This document shows positions 1-7,577 of a DNA stretch of 64,000 bases, piece by piece. The translations under genes were made by a program, and so were the position numbers. The stretch comes from Gemmata palustris. GTDB taxonomy: Bacteria > Planctomycetota > Planctomycetia > Gemmatales > Gemmataceae. The number at the start of each line of letters is the position of its first letter. Position 1 is the stretch's first letter. The DNA lies in contig NZ_JAGKQQ010000001.1 in assembly GCF_017939745.1 (NCBI RefSeq), positions 5,456,001-5,520,000 of the forward strand. Direction: 5' to 3'. Under the pieces are notes generated by a model that did no database searches, had not been told where the DNA came from, and was given only the letters and a program-made list of their open reading frames with translations.

Positions 1-1
1 C

Positions 2-2365
2 CACGGCCAGGGGAACTTCGGCTCGATCGCCGGTCTGCCGCCCGCCGCCCACCGGTACACCGAAGCGCGCCTCACGCCGGCCGCGGGCGAGCTCCTCGAA
101 GACCTCGAGCGCGACACCGTTGACTTCATCGACAATTACGACGGCAAGTACCGCGAACCGCTCGTGCTTCCCGGGAAGTTTCCGAACCTCCTGGTCAACG
201 GCTCGGACGGCATCGCGGTAGGCATGGCGACGCACATCCCGCCGCACAACTTGCGCGAGGTGTGTACCGCCCTCGTCAGGCTCATCGACGAGCCCGACGC
301 CACGCTCGCCGACCTCATTCAGATCGTCCCGGGGCCGGACTTCCCGACCGGCGGTATCGTGATGGGTCGGCAGGGAATTCTTGATGCGTACTCGCGGGGC
401 GCGGGGAAAATCACGCTCCGCGCCCGCGCCCAGGTGATGGAAGAGGTCAAAGGGAAGTCGCCGAGCATCCTCATCACGGAGGTACCGTTCCAGGTGACGC
501 GCAACGCGCTCACCGAGGAAATCGGGCAACTGGTGAAGGACGAGCGCATCGCCGGGATCGGCGGCATCCGCGACGAATCATCCGCGCGCAACGGCGAGCC
601 CGTCCGCCTCATCGTCGAGCTCAAGCGCGGGACCGACCCGCACCTCGTCCTGAACCAACTCTACCAGTTCACGAAGCTCCAGAAAACGGTCAGCATCATC
701 ATGCTCGCACTGGTGGACGGCCGCCCGCGCGAGCTCACGCTCAAGGAGATGCTCCAGAAGTTCCTGGACCACCGCGTGCACGTCATCCGGCGGCGCACGG
801 AGTACCTGCTGCGCGAGGCGAAGCGCCGCGGGCACGTCCTCGAGGGGCAGCTCATCGCCATTGCGGACATCGAGAACGTCATCAAGATTTGCCGCACGTC
901 GGCCAACCGCGGGGAAGCGAAAACGCGGCTGCAGGGGCTGGCGGTCCCGTCCAGCCTCATGGAGCGGGCGATCGGCGCCGCGGCCTTCACCGCACTACAG
1001 CGCGAGCTCGGCACCGTAACCGAGTACCGCATGACGGAGCAGCAAGCGGAAGCCGTCGTCCGACTCCAGCTCGGTCAGCTCGCGGCGCTCGAGAGCGACG
1101 AGATCCTGAAAGAGTACCTGCAGCTCCGCGACCTGATCCGCGGGTACGAGACGCTCCTCTCCGCCGACGCGAACATTCACGCCGTCATTCGCGAAGACCT
1201 GGACAAGATGGCCTCGAAGTACGGGGACAGCCGCCGGACCGAGATCACCGATGACGGTGGCGACCTGGAAATCGAAGACCTGATCGTGGACGAACCGAAC
1301 GTCGTCACGATCTCGCACGAGGGTTTCATCAAGCGCATGCCGCTGACCGAGTACCGCGTGCAGGGCCGAGGGGGGAAGGGCGTCCAGGGCGGGCTGCGCG
1401 ACAAGGACTTCGTGGAACACTTCTTCGTCGCGAGCACCAAAGCCTACCTCTTGTGCTTCGCGAACACCGGCCAGATGTACTGGCTGAAGGTGTACAAGAT
1501 CCCGCAGGCGGCGCGCACGAGCGCGGGCCGAAGTATCGCCAACGTGCTGTCGCTCAAGCCCGAAGAGAAGATCACGAGCATCGTGCCGGTGCGCGAGTTC
1601 GCCGAGGGGTGCCACCTGCTCATGGCCACGCGCCAGGGCACGGTGAAAAAGACCGACCTGATGGCGTACAGCAACGTGCGGGCCGGCGGCATCATCGGCA
1701 TCACGCTCGACGCGGGCGACGACCTCATTAACGTCGCGCTCACGAGACCCGGCGACGAGATCATTCTCAGCACGCAGAAGGGCATGGCGATCCGGTTCCG
1801 CGAGTCCAACGCCCGCGCGATCGGGCGCACGGCCCGCGGGGTCAAGGGCATCAAGCTCGGCAAGGACGACATTATCGTCGGCATGGTGGTCGCGGACCCA
1901 GACGGGTTGCTCCTCACGGTCTGCGAGAACGGTTACGGCAAGCGCACGCCGTTCGGCGCGAACACCCCCGCCCCGGAGGGCACCGGCGAGGGCGACGACG
2001 AGATGTCGGGCGCCGAGCCGGAAATCATTGAGGCGGAGAACGAGAACGGCGACGGCGAGAACGAGACCGACCCGTCGAACATGCGGTACCGGCTCCAGCG
2101 CCGCGGCGGTAAGGGCGTGAAGGACGTCAAGGTGACCGCCAAGAACGGCAAGGTGATCGGCATCACGAGCGTGCGCGACGGCGACGAAATCATGCTCATC
2201 ACGAAGGACGGCATGGTGACGCGGAGCAAGGTGGACGCGATCCGCATCGTCGGCCGGAACACGCAGGGCGTGAAGGTCATGAACCTGAGCGACGGCGACA
2301 AGATCGTGTCGATCGCAAAGGTCGCCCAGGAGAACGTCGGCGACGTGGGAGAGGTGAAGGAATAA
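2..2365 (+). CDS. gyrA: DNA gyrase subunit A, 5'-truncated by window edge
   Basis: This is the breakage-reunion subunit of type II topoisomerase, which supercoils DNA together with GyrB. The reading frame is open from base 2, so roughly the first 100 residues lie outside the window. The conserved GQGNFGS stretch and the catalytic tyrosine in RYTE (tyrosine codon 56-58) are present, followed by the coiled-coil gate and the six-bladed C-terminal DNA-wrapping domain. Two glycine-rich box motifs are visible: QGRGGKG (1361-1381) at the usual blade-1 place, and the canonical QRRGGKG (2096-2116) in a later blade, just after a Glu/Asp/Asn-rich insert. The gyrase box argues for GyrA over ParC, though ParC cannot be fully excluded. 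The frame is intact and ends in TAA. Confidence 0.93.
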   Translation, partial: HGQGNFGSIAGLPPAAHRYTEARLTPAAGELLEDLERDTVDFIDNYDGKYREPLVLPGKFPNLLVNGSDGIAVGMATHIPPHNLREVCTALVRLIDEPDATLADLIQIVPGPDFPTGGIVMGRQGILDAYSRGAGKITLRARAQVMEEVKGKSPSILITEVPFQVTRNALTEEIGQLVKDERIAGIGGIRDESSARNGEPVRLIVELKRGTDPHLVLNQLYQFTKLQKTVSIIMLALVDGRPRELTLKEMLQKFLDHRVHVIRRRTEYLLREAKRRGHVLEGQLIAIADIENVIKICRTSANRGEAKTRLQGLAVPSSLMERAIGAAAFTALQRELGTVTEYRMTEQQAEAVVRLQLGQLAALESDEILKEYLQLRDLIRGYETLLSADANIHAVIREDLDKMASKYGDSRRTEITDDGGDLEIEDLIVDEPNVVTISHEGFIKRMPLTEYRVQGRGGKGVQGGLRDKDFVEHFFVASTKAYLLCFANTGQMYWLKVYKIPQAARTSAGRSIANVLSLKPEEKITSIVPVREFAEGCHLLMATRQGTVKKTDLMAYSNVRAGGIIGITLDAGDDLINVALTRPGDEIILSTQKGMAIRFRESNARAIGRTARGVKGIKLGKDDIIVGMVVADPDGLLLTVCENGYGKRTPFGANTPAPEGTGEGDDEMSGAEPEIIEAENENGDGENETDPSNMRYRLQRRGGKGVKDVKVTAKNGKVIGITSVRDGDEIMLITKDGMVTRSKVDAIRIVGRNTQGVKVMNLSDGDKIVSIAKVAQENVGDVGEVKE

Positions 2366-2368
2366 GAC

Positions 2369-2517
2369 AGAAGAACGGAGCCGCGGATGAACGCAGATAG
2401 CGCGGATAAAACCCAGAGAGATTCCGTTCAGAATCGCACGGGCCGACTTTCGTGGTTTGTGCCTAATTCCTGGGTTTTATCCGCGCTATCTGCGTTCATC
2501 CGCGGCTCCGTTCTTCT
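2369..2517. repeat. Long perfect inverted repeat, 48-bp arms
   Basis: Bases 2369-2416 are the exact reverse complement of 2470-2517, with a 53-base spacer. The element fills the space between gyrA and the epimerase gene, and both genes point the same way. There is no T-run typical of an intrinsic terminator. It looks more like a mobile or dispersed palindromic repeat than a plain terminator. An upstream ATG at 2457 would place the epimerase N-terminus inside it, which is why that start was not chosen. Confidence 0.9.
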
Positions 2518-2543
2518 CCTTCATTGATTTGGAGCCTGATTCA

Positions 2544-3557
2544 ATGCGCGTGCTGATTACCGGCGGGTACGGGTTCATCGGGGCGTGGATCATTCGCAAC
2601 CTGTTATCGCGCGGCGATCAGGTGTGGGTTTTCGACCTCCGCGAAGACGCCCGCCGATTGCGGCTCGTCCTGCCCGAGAGCGAGGTCGCGAAGGTCACGT
2701 TCGTGCAGGGCGACGTGACCGACCTCAAGGCACTCTCCACCGCGATCGCGGCCCACCAGATTTCGCACATCATCCACCTCGCCGGGCTGCAAGTGCCGAC
2801 GTGCCGCACCGACCCGATGTTGGGCGCGAAGGTGAACGTGCTCGGCACGCTCGCCGTGTTCGAGGCCGTGAAAGCCGCGGGCGACCAGGTGAAGCGCCTC
2901 GTGTACGCGAGTTCCGCCGCGGTCTTCGGCGGACCGGACAAGTACCCGGCCGGTGCGCAACCGGACGAAGCGCCGCTCGTACCTAGCACGCACTACGGCG
3001 TGTTCAAGTGCTGCAACGAGGGCAACGCCCGCATCTACTTCCAGGACTCGGGTATCTCCAGCGTCGGCCTGCGGCCGTGGACCGTGTACGGCGTGGGGCG
3101 CGATCTCGGTATGACCAGCGAACCGACGAAGGCGATCAAAGCGGTGCTGCTCGGGCGCCCGTACCACATCAATTTCGGTGGGTCGAGCGACTTCCAATAC
3201 GTCGACGACGTGGCGAAGACCTTCATCTACTCGATGGACCGGCCGTACTCGGGAGCGAAAAGCTACAACCTGCGCGGCGCCGTGATCGCGATGAAGGAGT
3301 TCCACGCCGCGCTCACCGCCGTGCTGCCAGAAGCGGCGAAATTGGTCACGTTCGGCACCACGCAGATCGCCATCGCCTACGACCTCTCCGACGACGGCCT
3401 CCAGCGCGACCTCGGGCCGATGCCGAAAACAGCGCTCGAAACCGGCATTCGTGAGACGGTCGCGATCTTCAAGCAACTCCAGAGCGAAGGGCGACTCGAC
3501 ACCGCGGACCTCGAAGCGCCCAAAATGGCACCGGTCACGGTCGCCGACGAGCCGTAA
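2544..3557 (+). CDS. NAD(P)-dependent epimerase/dehydratase (extended SDR)
   Basis: This 337-aa protein starts directly with the Rossmann motif MRVLITGGYGFIG (GGYGFIG at residues 7-13). It also has the SSAAVFG strand and the STHYGVFK active-site helix, where Tyr and Lys form the catalytic YxxxK. Family members epimerise or dehydrate nucleotide-sugars in the cytoplasm; the substrate cannot be read here. An in-frame ATG 29 codons upstream was rejected because that extension lies in the inverted repeat and is not Rossmann-like. The frame is intact. No neighbouring sugar-pathway gene reveals the pathway. Confidence 0.88.
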   Translation: MRVLITGGYGFIGAWIIRNLLSRGDQVWVFDLREDARRLRLVLPESEVAKVTFVQGDVTDLKALSTAIAAHQISHIIHLAGLQVPTCRTDPMLGAKVNVLGTLAVFEAVKAAGDQVKRLVYASSAAVFGGPDKYPAGAQPDEAPLVPSTHYGVFKCCNEGNARIYFQDSGISSVGLRPWTVYGVGRDLGMTSEPTKAIKAVLLGRPYHINFGGSSDFQYVDDVAKTFIYSMDRPYSGAKSYNLRGAVIAMKEFHAALTAVLPEAAKLVTFGTTQIAIAYDLSDDGLQRDLGPMPKTALETGIRETVAIFKQLQSEGRLDTADLEAPKMAPVTVADEP

Positions 3558-3922
3558 GAGGCGATTCGCGCCCGGGCGGGTTATCGGTAATGTGGTCCGC
3601 TCACGGAACGAGCGGACTACGCGCCGAGTATCCCAAAAGTACAGGCCGAAACACTTCAAACACTCCTCCACATTTCGCCACATCTCTACCTTCACGCGCG
3701 GTTGTAATTCCGCCATTTGCGGAATGTAGACTTTCTGTGAAGTCGCAACGGTTACAACGGTCGCGAAGAAGTTGCGGCGGCTGGCACTCGGTTCCTGGAT
3801 CGCACAAACGCCTGAAAAATCCAGCACTTGGCCACTTTCTGCCGAAATTCGATTCGCTGTGGCACGCTCTCTGCATTGCATTATCTCATCGAAACGAAAC
3901 CCAACCGCAAGGAAGCATAAAG
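3558..3922. other. Intergenic leader upstream of the 61-aa gene
   Basis: This is a comparatively AT-rich gap with no credible ORF. Its only clear feature is a sigma-54-like -24/-12 element at 3860-3875. The remaining ~300 bases show no hairpin or repeat that I can support. Confidence 0.6.
3860..3875 (+). promoter_or_regulatory. Sigma-54 (RpoN) type -24/-12 promoter
   Basis: The bases TGGCACGCTCTCTGCA match the consensus TGGCACG-N4-TTGCA except for one T-to-C change. The invariant GG and GC are separated by exactly 10 bases, as sigma-54 requires. A start about 12 bases downstream would give a leader of roughly 35 nt before the ATG at 3923. Expression would then depend on an AAA+ enhancer-binding activator; none is seen in the window. 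Confidence 0.6.
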
Positions 3923-4108
3923 ATGACCCCGATCACCAGCACCGCCCGCATTACCACGACCGCCTCGACCACCACCGACGCCGAAAAGCTCCTCCGCGAC
4001 ATGGCCTACATCCTCAAACTGACCCGCCGTGTGAAAGAGGAAATGTGTGCCGATCGCGCTCAGGCCCAGGCCCCGGTCACGAATCCCGAACGGGCCCTGG
4101 TCGCATAA
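3923..4108 (+). CDS. Small hypothetical protein, 61 aa
   Basis: I do not recognise this family. The N-terminal ~18 residues are rich in Thr/Ser/Ala, followed by a probable amphipathic helix (AEKLLRDMAYILKLTRRVKEEM) and a short tail. There is no signal peptide or membrane segment. It has an AAGGA ribosome site 9 bases before the ATG, a sigma-54-like promoter 48 bases upstream, and a strong hairpin about 60 bases after the stop. It therefore looks like a stand-alone, regulated transcription unit. The helix could mediate protein contact; that is only an inference. Confidence 0.7.
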   Translation: MTPITSTARITTTASTTTDAEKLLRDMAYILKLTRRVKEEMCADRAQAQAPVTNPERALVA

Positions 4109-4409
4109 GACCGACCCATCCCCCATGCCGCTCCCTTGTCCCCTATGAAAACAGGAGGAACAAGCGAAGCGGGCGAGGGTCCCAACGGCTTAACTCCCGC
4201 CGTTCGGACCCCCGCCCGCTTCTTTCGTTTGTCGGCCACCCCTCACTTCTCGTCTACCCCATTCCCCTTATCCCCCGATCTTACCTCGGTACGAGGCATC
4301 GGATTGTTCCAATCGTGCGAACGAATCCGGATTTGTGCAAAGTTCGCGGAGCGCCGTGGCCGAAAAGTTTTCTGAAGCGAATGGTTCGTTGGATCATCGG
4401 GGGGGGGAA
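4109..4409. other. Intergenic region with terminator
   Basis: This gap holds the hairpin at 4166-4222. It then runs through AT-richer sequence to the G-run that serves as ribosome site for the gene at 4410. A 79-codon frame from 4136 passes through the terminator hairpin and is not considered coding. Confidence 0.6.
4166..4230 (+). terminator. Intrinsic terminator of the 61-aa gene
   Basis: Arms 4166-4189 and 4199-4222 pair at 22 of 24 positions around a 9-base loop and are followed by TTTCGTTT. The hairpin lies 57 bases after the stop codon. Confidence 0.75.
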
Positions 4410-5693
4410 ATGAAGCGTACCGCGACCACGTTGGTGCTATTAGCCGGGTTCGGCGGCGGGTGCGTCAGCCCCGAAGCACAAACCCAACAACAACAGATGC
4501 AGCCGGCGCCGCAGCGCACCGGCGGGTTCGGCACGGTCACCCGGGGCAAGGAAGTCGGGGGGGTGATGGGGCCGAGCGGCGAGCCGGTGATGGCCGTTCG
4601 CGGGTCCACCCCGTGGGGCGGGCCGAGCGGCGTGAAGCAGGCCGGCGGACCGACCGCACTCGTCGGCGACACCGGCATGATTCGGCCCGTGTCGGGATTC
4701 AACCCGACGCGCGTCACCTCGAACGAGGGCTGCACGAACTGCTCCGTGCCGGGCGTCGGCGGTAGCGTCATTCGTGACGCCGGTTCGAGTTACGGTCCGC
4801 CCCCGGGGTACGGGGCCGCCGGTCCTTACGGCCCGCAGGACTCGCTGCGGCACGGCATCGTTCCGGTGCCCACGATGGGGCCTCCCGGAGCCGTGGCCGC
4901 GTTCGGGGCCATCGGGGCGGGTGGCGGTGGAATGATGGGGCGCCCGGGCCTGCCGAACGGCCGATCGTCGATCAACTTCACCGGCCCGGCCGGGATGAAG
5001 GTAACCTGGCAACTGCCGGACGGCACCTTCAACGACGAGGCCAGCGCGCTGACCGCGCCGAAGGACTACAACTTCCTGCAAGGGTCAGTGTACCGGCTGC
5101 GGCTCACGAGCATCCTGCCGGACCACCCGGGCAAGTCGTTCTACCCGACGCTCGAAGTGGCCCCCGCGAACCCGAAGACGCTGGTGTTCCTGAGCCACTC
5201 CAATGTGCCGCTCACGTTCACGGCGGACGACTTCGCCCAGGCGAAGGCGGGCAACCTCGTGGTGAAGGTGGTGTACCTGCCGGACCCGATCAACCAGGAC
5301 TTTAGCACGGTCCTCGGCGCGGAAGAAGTGGTCTCCACGCGGCTCGAACCGGGTGCCGACCCGGTCGCGGAAGCCCAGCGCCGCGGAGCGATCCTGGCCA
5401 TCATCCGCATGGGTAACATTGACCTGGAGAACCGCGTCTCGCCCGCGATGACCGCCCCGCCCCCGGGCCTGATGCTCCCGCCGGGCGGCCCGGTTCCGAC
5501 CCCGCCCCCGGGTGCGATGCCGCCGAAGCCGAAGAGCTCTGTGGAACTGCCGCTCAACCCGCCGGGCACCGCGAGCGTCCGCCCCCTGGTCTCTCTGCCC
5601 GCGCTGCCGTCGGTTCCTCCGGCCGAGCTTCCGCTCGTGCCGAGCGGTCCCGTGGCCCCGGTCGGTCCCGGGCCGAAGCCGCCGACCAAGTAG
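4410..5693 (+). CDS. Exported Gly/Pro-rich hypothetical protein, paralogue of next gene
   Basis: This 427-aa protein has an N-terminal Lys-Arg plus hydrophobic stretch ending near a Cys (GGGC), which suggests a signal peptide, possibly of a lipoprotein, though the lipobox is poor. A low-complexity Gly/Pro/Gln region (about 25-190) follows. A beta-rich core (about 190-350) and a Pro-rich tail with repeated PPG motifs complete it. The core shares landmarks with the downstream gene: HPGKSFYPTLEV matches SPGKVLYPEVEV, VVKVVYLPDP matches VTKVIYLEDP, and AIIRMGNIDLE matches AIVRLGNLKPT. The start was chosen at ATG 4410 behind a G-run, because 25 upstream codons lack signal-peptide character. Function is unknown; a surface or cell-envelope role is inferred. 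Confidence 0.75.
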   Translation: MKRTATTLVLLAGFGGGCVSPEAQTQQQQMQPAPQRTGGFGTVTRGKEVGGVMGPSGEPVMAVRGSTPWGGPSGVKQAGGPTALVGDTGMIRPVSGFNPTRVTSNEGCTNCSVPGVGGSVIRDAGSSYGPPPGYGAAGPYGPQDSLRHGIVPVPTMGPPGAVAAFGAIGAGGGGMMGRPGLPNGRSSINFTGPAGMKVTWQLPDGTFNDEASALTAPKDYNFLQGSVYRLRLTSILPDHPGKSFYPTLEVAPANPKTLVFLSHSNVPLTFTADDFAQAKAGNLVVKVVYLPDPINQDFSTVLGAEEVVSTRLEPGADPVAEAQRRGAILAIIRMGNIDLENRVSPAMTAPPPGLMLPPGGPVPTPPPGAMPPKPKSSVELPLNPPGTASVRPLVSLPALPSVPPAELPLVPSGPVAPVGPGPKPPTK

Positions 5694-5697
5694 TTTT

Positions 5698-5790
5698 CAA
5701 GTTTGAAGTTCCAGAGTTCCAAGTTCCGAGTCGAAGACCGCGGGCGAACAGCTTGTGTCTTCAACTCGGGGCTTGGAACTCTGAAACTTG
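5698..5790. repeat. Imperfect inverted repeat between paralogues
   Basis: The stretch around 5698-5730 and its partner around 5765-5790 share AGAGTTCCAAG and CCGAG blocks in inverted orientation. The left arm carries a small internal duplication. It sits just after the stop at 5693 and may be a decayed member of a palindromic repeat family; a similar imperfect palindrome occurs near 14063-14155. Confidence 0.55.
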
Positions 5791-5841
5791 GGACTCCGAC
5801 ACACGGGCTTTTTGTTGAACAGGACTTCGCGAGGTTTCGCC

Positions 5842-7404
5842 ATGAAAGCGAAGACGCTCACACTGCTCGGTGCCCTGGTCGTTGGTCAGGGGCTCGCCCC
5901 GGCTCAACCGGGACCGGTTCCGACGCAGGGGCCGCCCGGCGGGGTCGCGGGGTTCGGCGCAGCGCCCCCGGGGCCGCTCGGTCCGCCGCGCGCGGTACCC
6001 GGGCAGGACGTGCTGCAACCCGGTACGGGTGCTCCGGTGCCGGCGCCGCTCGTCGCGGCCAAGTTCCTCGTGCCGAAGGACGTGCGCGTCACCGCGTTCC
6101 CCGGTTCGGCGCAGAGCCGAATGTACGACGCGCCCGTCGTGATGGGCCTACGCCCCGGCTACGTGTACCGCTTCGAGCTGAGCAACCTGCCGTACAGTCC
6201 GGGTAAGGTGCTGTACCCGGAAGTGGAAGTGCGCGGAACGCTGGTCCCGCGCCCCGGCATGAAGTACATGGATCACCCGATCCCGCTCGTGTTCTCGCAA
6301 CCCGACATCGAGCGCGTGCTCAAGGGCGCGGTGGTCACGAAGGTCATTTATCTGGAAGACCCGGAGAAGGCGCTGCCCGCGGAAGTGGCACCGAACGCCC
6401 CGGTCGAAATGCCCGACGAGACCGACGCTGCGGCCATTAAAGCCGCGCTCGCCAACGGCCGGCTCATGGCGATCGTGCGCCTGGGCAACCTGAAACCGAC
6501 CGCCGATCAACTGAAATCCTATGTGATCGATGGCACGATCCTGCTTCCGGGCGAGAAGCTGTTGAAGGCCCCGATCGCGCCCCCGCACTTCCCGTACCTC
6601 GCGTGCCCGATGTACGACCCGCTCTTGGGTCCGAAGGGGCCGAAGGAAGAGTGCTTCATCGACGGCGGCGACAAGGGCGATCCATTGGGGATCGGCCCGG
6701 GCGGGCGACTCGGTGGGCTGAACCCGACCGATGTGGGTGTGGAGTACACTATCGGCGGGCGCCGAAAGGTGACGACCTCCAACGTGGTCTGCATTTGCTC
6801 CCCGCGGTTCATGATTCGCCGCACAGAACTGCTGCCGAACGGCTTCGATCACCAGGTGCGCGCCGCGGCGCACGTGGGGGCGCTGAGCCCCGGCTCTTTC
6901 AAAGACCGGCGCGCGGCGATGGTCGATATCGCGCTGACCAAGCCGAGCGAATTTGAAGGCAAGGTGCGGCCGTCCGCGTTCGTGGGCAAGGTGGGCACTG
7001 CGTTCTTTATCAACACGAGCCGGCCGGCCGCGTTCGGTCAGGTCGCAGGTGTGAAGGTCGTTGGTGTGGTGGTCGAACCGGAACAGCTCACCGCGTTCCC
7101 GATGCTCGCCCCGCTGACGGTGACCAAGAGCGTGGACCCGCCGGGACCGAAGGAAGCAGGCGAGATAGTAACGATTACGATCAAGTACGCGAACACCGGC
7201 GCGAAAGCGGTGAGCGACATCGTGATTAGCGACAGCCTGAGCGGGCGGTTGGAGTACGTGCAGGGTTCGTCACAGTCCGACCGGCCCTCGAACTTCACCG
7301 TTGCGGAGAACGAAGTCGGCTCGACGGTGGTGCGCTGGGAACTTCCCGGCACGATCCTCCCCGGCCAGAGCGGAACGGTGCGGTTCAAAGCGAAGGTGCG
7401 GTAA
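5842..7404 (+). CDS. Secreted protein with C-terminal DUF11 repeat
   Basis: This 520-aa protein starts with a standard signal peptide (MKAKTLTLLGALVVGQGLAPAQ). A Pro/Gly-rich spacer follows, then the same beta-rich core as the preceding gene. After a Cys-containing segment (about 250-350), it ends in a DUF11-type domain (about 420-520: TKSVDPPGPKEAGEIV, ANTGAKAVSDIVISDSL, ending LPGQSGTVRFKAKVR). DUF11 is a beta-sandwich repeat of cell-surface proteins. The start is ATG 5842; 18 upstream codons have no signal-peptide features. It is co-directional with the paralogue at 4410 and closed by a strong terminator. A role in envelope architecture is an inference. Confidence 0.8.
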   Translation: MKAKTLTLLGALVVGQGLAPAQPGPVPTQGPPGGVAGFGAAPPGPLGPPRAVPGQDVLQPGTGAPVPAPLVAAKFLVPKDVRVTAFPGSAQSRMYDAPVVMGLRPGYVYRFELSNLPYSPGKVLYPEVEVRGTLVPRPGMKYMDHPIPLVFSQPDIERVLKGAVVTKVIYLEDPEKALPAEVAPNAPVEMPDETDAAAIKAALANGRLMAIVRLGNLKPTADQLKSYVIDGTILLPGEKLLKAPIAPPHFPYLACPMYDPLLGPKGPKEECFIDGGDKGDPLGIGPGGRLGGLNPTDVGVEYTIGGRRKVTTSNVVCICSPRFMIRRTELLPNGFDHQVRAAAHVGALSPGSFKDRRAAMVDIALTKPSEFEGKVRPSAFVGKVGTAFFINTSRPAAFGQVAGVKVVGVVVEPEQLTAFPMLAPLTVTKSVDPPGPKEAGEIVTITIKYANTGAKAVSDIVISDSLSGRLEYVQGSSQSDRPSNFTVAENEVGSTVVRWELPGTILPGQSGTVRFKAKVR

Positions 7405-7518
7405 CGTTCGTTGCGAGCTGGATGGAATCCGTTTGTGGAGCAGCCTGATTCGCTCGCTTGGAGGATGCAACGGACGACTCAAACGAGCCGTTTCGCTGTG
7501 ATAGTGAAGGTAAACGGT

Positions 7519-7567
7519 AGTAGAAACGCATGCGGCCGGGATGAACCCGGCCGCATGCGTTTCTACT
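7519..7567. terminator. Bidirectional terminator hairpin, 22-bp perfect stem
   Basis: Arms 7519-7540 and 7546-7567 are exact reverse complements around a 5-base loop. The hairpin lies between two convergent genes, the DUF11 protein and hflX, so it can stop transcription from both sides. Confidence 0.85.
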
Positions 7568-7577
7568 CATCGCAAGT

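Noticed and set aside
2604-3881. A 425-codon minus-strand frame across the epimerase gene
   Set aside because: It is a GC-rich shadow: Arg/His/Val-rich, no recognisable motif, and it fully overlaps a well-supported Rossmann enzyme.
4136-4375. A 79-codon frame following the 61-aa gene
   Set aside because: It runs through the terminator hairpin and has no coding character, despite a GGAGG-like stretch inside.
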